From Billgrantia lactosivorans (GTDB lineage: Bacteria; Pseudomonadota; Gammaproteobacteria; Pseudomonadales; Halomonadaceae), in assembly GCF_003254665.1 (NCBI RefSeq), contig NZ_QHGY01000003.1, positions 124,286-188,285 of the forward strand: 64,000 nt of DNA, written 5' to 3'. Positions 39,860 through 48,548 of this stretch are shown here, piece after piece. Each line of letters begins with the position of its first letter. The stretch's first letter is position 1. Below the pieces are notes generated by a model. That model was not told where the DNA came from. It saw nothing but the letters and a program-made list of their open reading frames with translations, and searched no databases. Both the position numbers and the translations under genes were made by a program.

Positions 39860-41705
39860 CTCTGTAGAATTGTCACCACAACAGAAAGCAATTGTTTTTG
39901 CCGAGAACGGTCCAATTTATGTTAAGGCTAGTGCGGGAAGTGGTAAAACAAGAGTGCTAACTGAGAGAGTCAGATTCTTGTTGGGAAAGACAAATAAAAA
40001 AATTCTTGCTCTCACTTTTACCAATAAGGCAGGTCAAGAAATAAAGGAAAGACTTTCGGAAATAGAAGACATTGAAAAAAGATCCTTTATAGGTACCTTT
40101 CATGGGTTTTGTCAATCTGTTTTAGAAAATCATGGCAATTTAATTGGCTATATGACAATGCCTCACATATTTGAAGATGAGGCTGATAGACTTGAGTTGA
40201 TTGAACAGGCTGTCAATCAGGTTGCCACATACGCTTCAACTTATAAGGGTATGTCAGCTAAAGATAAAAAAGACTTTCGTTATCGGGCATTGGCTTTTAT
40301 ATCTAAAGTCAAGCGCGGCCTGATTAGCGAGGAAGATATTGGGAATCACACTGATAACGAGAATACAATATTGCTGTATAGAAATTATCAGGATATTTTG
40401 CGCTCGTTAGATGCAATTGATTTTGATGATTTGTTGTTATGTGCCTATAAGGTTCTAACTAGTTACCCAAAAGTTGCCAGGCTTTATCAGCGTAGCTTTT
40501 ATGCAATTTGCGTTGATGAAGCTCAGGATTTAAATAACGCGCAATATAATTTCTTGCGTGCCGTGGTGAATCCTGATGAGCCTAATATAATGTTGGTGGG
40601 AGATCCTAATCAATCAATTTTTCACTTTAACGGCTCCTCTCCGGACTTCATGGATGTAAATTTTGTTCGTGATTTTTCGCCAGAGGTAATTGAACTTACT
40701 GAAAACTACCGTTCATCTATTGCAGTTCTGGATGCAGCTAGAAAGTTAGTTCCAGAAGCAGAATATTACGAAAGAATGGTTAAGCCGGGGGTTTTTGAGC
40801 TGCATGCTGCTGAGAACGAAAAAATAGAGGCAGAGTGGGTTGCTAATAGAATTTTCGATATCGTTAGCGCTGGAAAGTATGATGATATAGAAGGGCAAGT
40901 AACTTACGAAAGAATTGCTGTGCTGGCTAGAAACAAATATCTTTTTAAGCCGCTTGAGGAAAGCCTTACAAAAGCGGGGTTGCCATTTTATTATAAGATG
41001 ACGCCCGGCGCTGTTAAGTTTGAGTCTAGATTGCTATATGTGTTTGACTTGGCTATGCGCCTGAAGCTCAATCCCCGAGATGATTTACACAGATCTAGGC
41101 TTTTTAAAGAGTTGGGAGTGGATTGCGCGGAGCAGTTGCATGTAGAAGATATTACTGATCTTGTTGATGGCAATGAGATGAAACAGGCTCTTGAGCTTGT
41201 GTTATCTCTAAAGGATGATGGCAGCAACCTGAAGAAGTGCTTAGAAGAATTCAAATCTAAAGTTATTGTGGGTGATGACAATGAAAGGGCTATGGTTTAT
41301 AATGATGTGGATGAGCTTTTAGTTCATTGGGTAAATTACGCCAAGCAGACTGGTAATAAGTCGCTTCATAAGTTTAAGAATGCAATGGCGCTGGGCCAGA
41401 CTCATCCTTTGACACAGCATTCAGGTGTCACTTTGAGCACGGTCCACACTATGAAAGGTCAAGAGTTTGATGTTGTGTTTATTATTGGGCTTGATGACGA
41501 AACCTTTCCTGATTATCGAGCAGTGCGAAAAGGGGGGGTGGAGCTTACCCAGGAAAAAAATAACCTCTATGTGGCTTTCACACGCTCTAAAAGGTGGCTT
41601 TTTGCAACATGGCCTGAAAATCGATTAATGCCGTGGGGAGACTACAAGAGGAGGAGTGTGTCAAGGTTTCTAAGAGATTTTGATAGCAAAAAAATCTCGG
41701 CTTAG
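39852..41705 (+). CDS. gajB: GajB-like UvrD/Rep superfamily 1 helicase
   Basis: A 617-residue SF1A helicase with all motifs: I ASAGSGKT (26-33), Ia ALTFTNKAG, II VDEAQD near 220, III LVGDPNQSIF, IV ENYRSS, V STVHTMKGQEFDVVFI and VI NLYVAFTRSKRW. ATG 39852 overlaps the gajA stop by 8 bases, so the two are translationally coupled. In Gabija, GajB senses DNA ends and activates GajA. It is somewhat longer than the first described GajB (about 500 residues), and only experiment or database search would show whether it is the same subtype. Confidence 0.85.
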   Translation: MHSSVELSPQQKAIVFAENGPIYVKASAGSGKTRVLTERVRFLLGKTNKKILALTFTNKAGQEIKERLSEIEDIEKRSFIGTFHGFCQSVLENHGNLIGYMTMPHIFEDEADRLELIEQAVNQVATYASTYKGMSAKDKKDFRYRALAFISKVKRGLISEEDIGNHTDNENTILLYRNYQDILRSLDAIDFDDLLLCAYKVLTSYPKVARLYQRSFYAICVDEAQDLNNAQYNFLRAVVNPDEPNIMLVGDPNQSIFHFNGSSPDFMDVNFVRDFSPEVIELTENYRSSIAVLDAARKLVPEAEYYERMVKPGVFELHAAENEKIEAEWVANRIFDIVSAGKYDDIEGQVTYERIAVLARNKYLFKPLEESLTKAGLPFYYKMTPGAVKFESRLLYVFDLAMRLKLNPRDDLHRSRLFKELGVDCAEQLHVEDITDLVDGNEMKQALELVLSLKDDGSNLKKCLEEFKSKVIVGDDNERAMVYNDVDELLVHWVNYAKQTGNKSLHKFKNAMALGQTHPLTQHSGVTLSTVHTMKGQEFDVVFIIGLDDETFPDYRAVRKGGVELTQEKNNLYVAFTRSKRWLFATWPENRLMPWGDYKRRSVSRFLRDFDSKKISA

Positions 41706-41745
41706 TTTTGGATTTTGTGAGCTATAAAAATTGAAAGTGCATTTG

Positions 41746-41780
41746 GCGTCATCACAACTTGGTGGTGGCGCATTTTTATC
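41746..41780 (+). terminator. Intrinsic terminator after gajB
   Basis: A 10-bp stem with two G-T wobbles pairs gcgtcatcac (41746-41755) with gtggtggcgc (41762-41771) around a 6-nt loop and is followed by ATTTTTATC. It lies 40 bases after the gajB stop. Confidence 0.7.
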
Positions 41781-42303
41781 TTTTTAAATATTTTCCATGA
41801 AAATTGCTTAGGTCCCACTGTATAACGCGCTCTTTGCCGCTAGTGATTTCTTTTGTGATGTATTCGCAGGCCCCTTTAATATCGTAAATTTCTTTGCACC
41901 AGCTTTTCTTATCCGGGCACGATTTTACGATGTTTGCTGTTGAGCTATCTGCTTCTTCCCAGCACTTAACTATAATTTCTCTGAAGTCAAAGTTTTTCCG
42001 CCGATGTTCGCTTATTCTTGGTATAGGATTTTCAACCAGAATATGGACATGAAAGCCATCAGCTGCGTGATCCTCTAACGCCACTGCCATTAGCAGAGCT
42101 TTTTTTGAGCTTCTTCCAAAGGTCGATGTATTCAGCTGTTTTCTGAATTTTTCGATTACCGATTGTGCTTTTTTCTCGGTGACAGCATGGTTGTAATTCA
42201 GCGTTACCAGATAAGACCATTCGTATTTTTACAATAGGCCTACAATTTCTTCTCTAAGTTTGATGTTGTTGAAAAAACCTTCGTTTACTTTACCGAATTC
42301 CAT
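41776..42303 (-). pseudogene. HUH Rep-like gene interrupted by an in-frame stop
   Basis: Reading from ATG 42303 (AGGAA upstream) gives MEFGKVNEGFFNNIKLREEI, then a TAA at codon 25, then an uninterrupted reading to 41776. The downstream part holds a HUH-type motif (GFHVHILVEN), helical regions, and ACEYITKEI, which resembles the Tyr motif (YxxK) of rolling-circle replication initiators. Without the TAA it would be about 175 residues. The longest stop-free ATG frame covers only 41776-42090. It is either a nonsense pseudogene or is started from an unrecognised codon after the stop. It is likely the replication protein remnant of the element. Confidence 0.6.
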
Positions 42304-42847
42304 TTCCTACCCCCTCTTCAAATGAAAATGCGACCAATTCTCTATACGTCACTTTGACTTAATCAATCATGCGCTTGGTTGTACCTCGCGGTGATCTGGT
42401 TGGTCCAAATTGATCGTAACCAATTGATATTAAAAGATGTATGTTTCTTTAAGATACAGTAAAACCAAGGGGAGCGCATGGCCGCTGCCCTATTCGCACC
42501 GCTAGAGCTAGCCTGTATCTCAGGGAGACGTCTATACGCTCTGCCCTGCCTGGCCACTATCGGTGAGCTCACTTGTTGGTTTATTTAGCTCGGTCTGCAT
42601 TTTTTGATTCATCAGGCGCTGGTGGGGGCTGCTCAATGACCGCAAGCAGGCGTCCTCAAGCGCGTCCTGGAGGACGGGGCTAGATAGAGCCATGTGTTGC
42701 TACAAAAGGGCTGAGGGCGGGCCTGTGGCTGATGCCGGGTTGGTTAGCCTCAGCCCCATGGACTAGCGGGCTGATCTGCTGGCCTAAAAATGGAGAGCGA
42801 AGTGGCTGGGCCACCACTTGGCGGAGGGCCTGGTTGAGGAAATTAAA
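42304..42847. other. Gene-free stretch at the right end of the island
   Basis: No reading frame here has family character. The longest frames (for example 42363-42572 minus) are short and look random. Composition shifts from AT-rich to GC-rich near 42.6 kb, suggesting a patchwork of decayed sequence. Confidence 0.5.
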
Positions 42848-42870
42848 ATGGGGGTACTTTTGGGGGTACT
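42848..42870. repeat. Arm-type motifs at the right end of the element
   Basis: atgggggtac (42848-42857) and tgggggtact (42861-42870) form a tandem pair spaced 13 bp apart. The first is the exact reverse complement of the site covering the integrase start codon (36346-36355). Confidence 0.5.
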
Positions 42871-42928
42871 AATTGAGATGGTTTTCTTTTAATTTGTTAT
42901 AAAACAAATAGATGAATATGGAATGTCT

Positions 42929-42945
42929 GTCCGACCGCCTACCAC
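42929..42945. other. attR-like decayed copy of the tRNA-Leu 3' end
   Basis: gtccgaccgcc plus taccac reproduces the tRNA-Leu 3' end (36174-36192) with a 2-base deletion (gg). It lies just after the arm-type motifs and just before a broken integrase N-terminus. Confidence 0.55.
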
Positions 42946-43043
42946 TAAACCAATAGGTTGGGTGGTGACTCTTGCATCATCTAATATCAAGGCATATCGT
43001 CCAAGTGCAGTCCTATCTTGGGACAGGTTGGGAACAGAGCGAT

Positions 43044-43195
43044 ATGCCACGAAAAGCCCGCTAGCTTTCCTCCCTCGAAGTAAAACGCCTGACTTCCCCT
43101 GGCTGGTATGCCGTGGTGGAATAGATGGCTTGTTCCTGCGTGTGGCCGGCAGCCGGTCATGGATTCCTCGCTATCCAACCGGTGAGACGCACTAA
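43044..43195 (+). pseudogene. Truncated, frameshifted N-terminal fragment of a second P4-type integrase
   Basis: From ATG 43044 the reading is MPRKAR, a TAG, LSSLEVKRLTSPGWYAV, then a one-base frameshift, then [20 protein letters not shown] and PTGETH before a stop at 43195. This is the DUF4102 arm-binding pattern (compare GGVPGLYLQV and ARSWVLRY in active integrases). Only about 50 codons remain; the core and catalytic domains are gone. It sits about 100 bp after a copy of the tRNA attachment core, the position expected for an integrase. Confidence 0.7.
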
Positions 43196-43267
43196 TCTGG
43201 CAATGGGTCAATCCTGAAGCAAAAATGCTGCGCTAACTATTCGACGACCATGGTTTCAGCTGGCTGC

Positions 43268-43969
43268 TTACACCCCCTCCACCTCGATGCCGTGCCTGGC
43301 GAGCCAGGCCTTGCGCTGTTCATAGTCCGGCATGGCACGCTCCAAGCGACGCCAGAAGGACGAGGTATGGTGGGATTCGAGCAGGTGGACGAGTTCGTGA
43401 ACGACCACGTACTCCGCAATGTGTCGGGGCAGCAGGATCGTCTTCCAGTGGAAGTAGACTCGGCTGCCCTTGCCACAGGAGCCCCAGCGGTAGCCCAGGT
43501 CCTGGACCTTCACGCCGGCGGGCTCGACGCCCATCCGCCGGGCGTGCTCCTTCACCCTGGCGGTGAGCCAGTCGCTGGCGCGGGCGCTGTACCAGCGAAT
43601 GAAGTGCTCCCGAGCGTCGGCCATGGCATCCTCCCGCAGCTGGAAGCGCCCGGCGGAGAGCTTGAGCGGGGCGTCCTGGGCCTCCGAGGGCACGCGCTTG
43701 AGCCGGTAGCTGCGCCCCAGGTAGAGGAAGCCCTCGCCGTTGACGTACTCCTTGCGGGGCAGCCGGCGGCGGCGCTCGGCCTTCTCAGCCAGCTTCTGGT
43801 AGATCCACAGGCGCTTCTCGAGCACGAAGTCGCGCAGGAGCCGCTCGTCGGTGCCACGAGGCGCTGCGATGACCAGTTCGCCCTCGCGATCCACGGTGAT
43901 CTCCAGGGTCTTGCGGCGCGAGCTCTCGCGCACCTCGAGGGTGAGATCGTCCACGGCGAGCTGCGTCAT
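43268..43969 (-). CDS. YgjP-like (DUF45) zinc metallopeptidase
   Basis: A 233-residue protein of the YgjP/SprT-related DUF45 class. The zinc motif HELVH is at 191-195 in VVVHELVHLLESHH, with the third ligand His in the downstream SHHTSSFW segment; the family motif RWGSC is at 161-165. It is the last gene of the hsd operon and overlaps the hsdR stop by 4 bases. DUF45 peptidase genes are frequent neighbours of type I restriction loci; their role is unclear, possibly turnover of the restriction complex. Confidence 0.88.
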   Translation of the reverse strand: MTQLAVDDLTLEVRESSRRKTLEITVDREGELVIAAPRGTDERLLRDFVLEKRLWIYQKLAEKAERRRRLPRKEYVNGEGFLYLGRSYRLKRVPSEAQDAPLKLSAGRFQLREDAMADAREHFIRWYSARASDWLTARVKEHARRMGVEPAGVKVQDLGYRWGSCGKGSRVYFHWKTILLPRHIAEYVVVHELVHLLESHHTSSFWRRLERAMPDYEQRKAWLARHGIEVEGV

Positions 43970-46900
43970 GCGTTCACCAGCTTATCGTGATTACTGCGGG
44001 CGAGATCGAGCAGCCGCTGAGCCACCTCGCTGGCCTGATCGAAGGGCACGAGCCGCTTGATCATCAGGGTGGTGAAGAGATGCTGGCGCAGCGCTTCCTG
44101 GTCCGGGATGTGGGAGGGCTTCCAGAAGTCGGGGATGGCAACCTCCTGCTGGATCAGCCCGACCAGCTCCTCGGTGGCCTCGAGCAGCTTCTGGGCGCTG
44201 GCTTCGTCCAGCTCCTCCACCGACAGGCCGCTGCTGGCCACCAGCTCCCGCCAGAAGGGCTCGGCGTAGGCCGGCATCTCGGGGATCTTCTCCCCCTCCA
44301 CGTTGGCGCCATCGCGCAGCTGCCGGATCAGTGTCTTGAGCGCCTCCACCTGCTCGGCCCACTGGCCATCGAGCTGCTCCAGTAGCTCCTCCAGGCGCTC
44401 GCTGAGCCGGCCGTACTTCACCGGATCCTCGTCCATGTGCTTGCGGACGTGGGAGCGTACCGCGTGCTCCATCTCCGAGGCCTTGGCGCGGTCGCCCACC
44501 TGGCGTCCGAGGTGATCATCGAACTCGGCGTCGGTGAGCTGTACCGGTGGGATGCGCGGGTCGATGCCCAGCGAGATCACGTAGTCGTCGATCAGCTTTC
44601 GTACCTTGTTGCCGATGTCGCGGCCGAGCTCCGGGGTGTCCTTGTAGCGGTTGCGGGCCAAGGCGTGAATATAGGCCAGCCGCTTGGCGTCGTTGACGAA
44701 CTCGAGCCCCTCGGGGCGCGGCAGCACGTCGTCCAGGCCTCGGTTGAACTCCTTGAGCTTGACCACGAACTCGGCGCGCACCCGTTCGTCGGCCAGCGCC
44801 TGCACCGCCTCCTCGGTGTCGTCTAGGTCGTCCACCCCCTGGCCACGCAGCACGTCGATCACCCGCAGGTGGCGATCGCGCAGCAGGGGAATCTCGTCCT
44901 TGAGGCTCTGCAGGGCTCCCTCGATATCCTCCTCGCTGTAGGCGGCCAGTGCCTCCTTGAGGTGGTTGGCTACGCCGAAGTAGTCCACCACGATGCCGTG
45001 GCTCTTGCCGTGGCCGGTGCGGTTAACCCGGGCGATGGCCTGCAGCAGCTCCGCCTCGCGCAGGGAGCGGTCCAGGTACATCACCCCCTCGATGGGGGCG
45101 TCGAAGCCGGTGAGCAGCATGCTCTTGACGATCAGGAAGGCCAGCGGGTCGTGCTTGGCCGGATCCTTGGGTGGCTTGCCGTCCAGCGGCGGCAGCGGCT
45201 TCTTGAAGCGCTTGATGTGGCTCTCGACGGCGGCGCGGTCGCTCCACCGGGCCCAGGTGGCGTCGTCGTTGTTGCCGCTGCTGAAGACCACGGCGAACTC
45301 CAGTTGGCGCAGGACGTTGCGATAGCGCCAGGCCTGGATCGCCGCCTTGACCCGGGGCGGTCGCGTCAATAGCTGGGTGTCGTCCAAGGCCTTGTCCTCG
45401 GGGGAGAGCGCCAGCGCCTCCTCTAGCAGATCGGCCTTGGCCTGCTCGAGAGCCTCGAAGTAGCGCAGGGCCGCTCGGCGGCTGTAGGCCACCAGCTGGG
45501 CCTTGTAGCCGTTGGGCAGGATGTGGGTGACGTAGTGGCGCAGGATGTCCTGGGCCTTCTCCTGAATCAGCTGCGGTGCCTCGAAGATCTGCCCCTTGGT
45601 GGCGTACTTTTTCTTGATCGCCTCCAGCTCCTCCTTGCTGTGGTCGCGGAACAGGTCCTCGAACAGGCCGTCGAGGCTGGCGCCGTCCTTGATCGCCCCC
45701 TTCGCAGTGCGCCCCTCGTAGAGGATCGGCACCGTGGCGCCGTCCTGCTCGGCCTCCTTGATGGTGTAGCGGTCGATGTACTCGCCGAAAATATCGTGGG
45801 TGCGCTTTTTGTCGCCCATGATGATCGGCGTGCCGGTGAAGCCGATGCGGGCGGCGTTGGGCAGGGCGCGCATCATGTTGGCGTGCAGGTCGCCGGCCTG
45901 GGTGCGGTGGGCCTCGTCCACCAGGATCAAGATCTCCTCGCTGGTATTGAGCACCTCGAAGGGTTCACTGAGTGAAGGCTTCTTCGGCGTGCTTGAGGAA
46001 GGGGAGGCACCCTGTTCGGCAGCGTCACGGCGACCGCTATCCAGCCCACTGTCGTCGCGTGCATACGTCTCGGCGGCTTCGTTTTCACCCTCGGTGTCCG
46101 GGTCGCGGTACTTCTGAATGGTGCCGAACACCAGGCCGGGGCCGTCGCGGCCCAGCAGCCTCTTGAGCTGGGCGGTGTTGCCGGCCTTCTCGACGCTCTC
46201 ACCGGTGAGCTCGGCGGTGGTGGAGAGCTGGGCCTGGAGGTCCTTGCGGTCGGTGATCACCACCACCTTGAAGCGGCGCAGTATCGGGTCGGTGCGCAGC
46301 TTGCGCACCAGGAAGACCATGGAGAGGCTCTTGCCGCTGCCTTGGGTGTGCCAGACGATGCCGCCACGGCGGTCGGCCTCGCCGTCCTGGCGGCGGGTCT
46401 TGCCGCTCTTCAAACGCTCCACAGCCCGGGTGACGCCGCGGAACTGCTGGTAGCGGCACACCAGCTTGATGGTCTGGCCGCCGACGTTCATGAACAGGGT
46501 GTAGTGGCGCACGATGTCGAGCAGGTTGGCCCAGGTGAGCATGCCGGTGATCAGGCGCTGCTGGGCGGAGAGGTCCGCCACGCCGAGATCGATAGCCACC
46601 TCCGCCTCACGCATCGGCGCCACCGTCTTCCAGCTCAGGTAATGGGCGAAGCGGGCGCCAATGGTGCCGACACGGGCTTCATCGAAGTTGCTGGCCACCA
46701 GGAACTGGCTGGTGGCGAACAGCGCCGGCGCGCCCTCGTGCTCGCCGACCTCGCCCTCCAGGAAGCGCTGGTCGTGGTAGCGGCGCAGCTGGTCCACCGC
46801 CTGGCTGATCCCCTCCGGCACGCTGCGGCTCTTGCACTCCACCACCACCAGCGGGATGCCGTTGACGAACAGCACCAGGTCCGGGATCACGTGACCCTTG

Positions 46901-47340
46901 GCGCCATCGTGGCCGGGCGGGCACTTCACCTTGAACTGGTTGACCACCGTGAAGACGTTGTTGGCCGGCTCCTCCCAGTCGATGTAGCGCAGGGTCTGGC
47001 CGCGGCCGCCGTCCCAGCCCTCCAGCCCCTCCACCGGCAGGCCATTCATTAGCAGCTCGGTGGCTTGCTGGTTCGCCTCGAGCACCTTGCTGGCCGGCAG
47101 CCGGGTGATGGCGGAGACTGCCTGATCCAGGCGCGCCTCATCGAGCCAAGGCTCGCCGTCGCGCAGGTTGATCCGGCGCAGCCGCTCGCGCAGTAAGGGC
47201 ACCATCACTACCTGGGCGAAGCTCTCGCGGTGGGTCACGGCGGGGTCGTCCAGCGACCCGGCCAGGAATTGCCAGCCCTGACTGACCAGCTGGTCGATAA
47301 AAGGCTTCTCGACCTCTGTGTACTCGGGTCCTGTTGCCAT
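43966..47340 (-). CDS. hsdR: Type I restriction enzyme R subunit HsdR
   Basis: A 1124-residue subunit that translocates and cleaves DNA. The N-terminal endonuclease shows the PD-(D/E)XK pattern IPDLVLFVNGIPLVVVECKSR. The SF2 translocase shows Walker A HTQGSGKS, DEAHRT, GFTGTP and the later motif ARVNRTGHGK. A C-terminal helical region binds HsdM. The coding frame appears complete. It lies 3 bases from the upstream 47344-48531 gene. hsdR is separated from hsdM/hsdS by three other genes. Confidence 0.95.
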   Translation of the reverse strand: MATGPEYTEVEKPFIDQLVSQGWQFLAGSLDDPAVTHRESFAQVVMVPLLRERLRRINLRDGEPWLDEARLDQAVSAITRLPASKVLEANQQATELLMNGLPVEGLEGWDGGRGQTLRYIDWEEPANNVFTVVNQFKVKCPPGHDGAKGHVIPDLVLFVNGIPLVVVECKSRSVPEGISQAVDQLRRYHDQRFLEGEVGEHEGAPALFATSQFLVASNFDEARVGTIGARFAHYLSWKTVAPMREAEVAIDLGVADLSAQQRLITGMLTWANLLDIVRHYTLFMNVGGQTIKLVCRYQQFRGVTRAVERLKSGKTRRQDGEADRRGGIVWHTQGSGKSLSMVFLVRKLRTDPILRRFKVVVITDRKDLQAQLSTTAELTGESVEKAGNTAQLKRLLGRDGPGLVFGTIQKYRDPDTEGENEAAETYARDDSGLDSGRRDAAEQGASPSSSTPKKPSLSEPFEVLNTSEEILILVDEAHRTQAGDLHANMMRALPNAARIGFTGTPIIMGDKKRTHDIFGEYIDRYTIKEAEQDGATVPILYEGRTAKGAIKDGASLDGLFEDLFRDHSKEELEAIKKKYATKGQIFEAPQLIQEKAQDILRHYVTHILPNGYKAQLVAYSRRAALRYFEALEQAKADLLEEALALSPEDKALDDTQLLTRPPRVKAAIQAWRYRNVLRQLEFAVVFSSGNNDDATWARWSDRAAVESHIKRFKKPLPPLDGKPPKDPAKHDPLAFLIVKSMLLTGFDAPIEGVMYLDRSLREAELLQAIARVNRTGHGKSHGIVVDYFGVANHLKEALAAYSEEDIEGALQSLKDEIPLLRDRHLRVIDVLRGQGVDDLDDTEEAVQALADERVRAEFVVKLKEFNRGLDDVLPRPEGLEFVNDAKRLAYIHALARNRYKDTPELGRDIGNKVRKLIDDYVISLGIDPRIPPVQLTDAEFDDHLGRQVGDRAKASEMEHAVRSHVRKHMDEDPVKYGRLSERLEELLEQLDGQWAEQVEALKTLIRQLRDGANVEGEKIPEMPAYAEPFWRELVASSGLSVEELDEASAQKLLEATEELVGLIQQEVAIPDFWKPSHIPDQEALRQHLFTTLMIKRLVPFDQASEVAQRLLDLARSNHDKLVNA

Positions 47341-47343
47341 ACG

Positions 47344-48531
47344 CTACCCCTGCCTGGCCATTGCCTTCAGCCGCGGGCGGAAAGCGTTAACAAATTTATT
47401 GAGCTGTTGCGCCAGCCAGGCGCGGCACTCATCGTCTGTGGCGAAGTCGTCCAGCTGAGCATAACTAGCGAAGCCGAGGCGATCAGAATTGTTCTGATAG
47501 CGTTCGGAGGTAACATTCGGCAGTTCAATCAGGATCTGGTCGCGCTCCTCATTGAGCGTGTCCAGCACTCGGGGAAGCTCGTTTTTCTTGCCAGTGAGGA
47601 AGATTCCACAGATGCCGTCCGTCATGTAGCGGTAGGCGGTGAGCCAGATCCCTGGATAGGGCATGGAAACACGGATGTGGTTGCGGGGCCGGTAGGTCGG
47701 TGCCTCCTGCTCTGGGTCGTCGAAGCTGATTCGCGTTAGCGGCTCCCACCAGGCGCGCTCGTCTGCCATCTTGGGGGTCTCACCCCTTACCTCGACCTCG
47801 GCTTCCTCGGCAACCTCCTGGAGCGAGACACCATCCCCTGCCTGGAGGTGAACGAAAGTGCGCTCGATGGTCTCAGTCTTGGCCACCACCCGTGGCTGTA
47901 CCACCAGGCCCTGCTCGCCGAACTGGTAGAGGGCGACCTCCACCAGGCCGAAGCTGAAGCCCAGGGAGGCGTTGCGGGTGATCAGCTCGGCCATGCCGGT
48001 GATGCCCTCGCGTATTCCGTCGCCTGCGAGCAGCAGCAGGAAGCGCCCCTCGCGCAGGGCGCGGGCGGTGGCGTCCACGAAAGCGGCCTCGTCCAGGTCC
48101 GGCTGGAGCTCACGAGCGGCGTCAAATGGTACGTTACCCTTGAGGCAGGTGGCGACAGCGACTCGGCGCTGCAGGTCGGCGTAGCTCCACTTTGATACTG
48201 CGCGGGCGTAGTCGAGGATCTGGGCGATCACCTTGCGTCGCGCCTCGGGGTTGCGCCATAGCTTGCACTCCACCAGCGTCAGCCGGCCGGAGGGGCTGAT
48301 AAAGACCGCATCCACCGGGCCGGCCTCGGTCGAAAGCTCGGTGCAGAGCGGCACCAGCGGGGCGAAGGAGGGATCGACTTCTTCGATGGGCAACAGGTCC
48401 GGGTTATCGGTGAGCAGGTCGCGCAGCCAGGCCTCGTTGCGGCCATCGGTGAAGCCCATCGGCGCGCGACGGGCGGTGGTGAAGGCGCCATGCTCGTCTT
48501 GTCTGAGGAGGATGTTTCCATAAGTAGGCAT
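47344..48531 (-). CDS. PD-(D/E)XK-type nuclease-like protein in the hsd operon
   Basis: A 395-residue protein with a central nuclease-like core: D74 (GPVDAVFISP), then E88 and K90 (TLVECK), and Q104 in a following helix (IAQILDYA). That is the D-ExK-Q arrangement of restriction-type PD-(D/E)XK folds, as in NucS/DUF91 proteins. The C-terminal half (about 260-395) is a mixed alpha/beta region resembling DUF4268-like domains. I do not recognise a named family. The operon position between a second nuclease-like gene and hsdR suggests a restriction role. Confidence 0.7.
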   Translation of the reverse strand: MPTYGNILLRQDEHGAFTTARRAPMGFTDGRNEAWLRDLLTDNPDLLPIEEVDPSFAPLVPLCTELSTEAGPVDAVFISPSGRLTLVECKLWRNPEARRKVIAQILDYARAVSKWSYADLQRRVAVATCLKGNVPFDAARELQPDLDEAAFVDATARALREGRFLLLLAGDGIREGITGMAELITRNASLGFSFGLVEVALYQFGEQGLVVQPRVVAKTETIERTFVHLQAGDGVSLQEVAEEAEVEVRGETPKMADERAWWEPLTRISFDDPEQEAPTYRPRNHIRVSMPYPGIWLTAYRYMTDGICGIFLTGKKNELPRVLDTLNEERDQILIELPNVTSERYQNNSDRLGFASYAQLDDFATDDECRAWLAQQLNKFVNAFRPRLKAMARQG

Positions 48532-48548
48532 AGGCTCACCCGCTGCTG

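Larger units (their letters stand above)
36185..42939 (+). mobile_element. Integrative element at tRNA-Leu carrying a Gabija-type module
   Basis: About 6.8 kb lies between the intact tRNA-Leu 3' end and its decayed copy. It contains a P4-type integrase, an AlpA-like regulator, a GajA/GajB-like pair and a broken HUH Rep-like gene. AT-rich codon use contrasts sharply with the GC-rich flanks. Motifs of the form TGGGGGTA(C/T) occur near both ends. No conjugation or capsid genes are seen, so it is at most a satellite or mobilisable island. Confidence 0.65.

Noticed and set aside
42363-42572. 69-codon minus-strand frame
   Set aside because: Lies in decayed island sequence, no homology pattern.
42923-43195. 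90-codon plus-strand frame read as one gene
   Set aside because: Only its last third is meaningful, as a frameshifted integrase fragment; the first part covers the attachment core.
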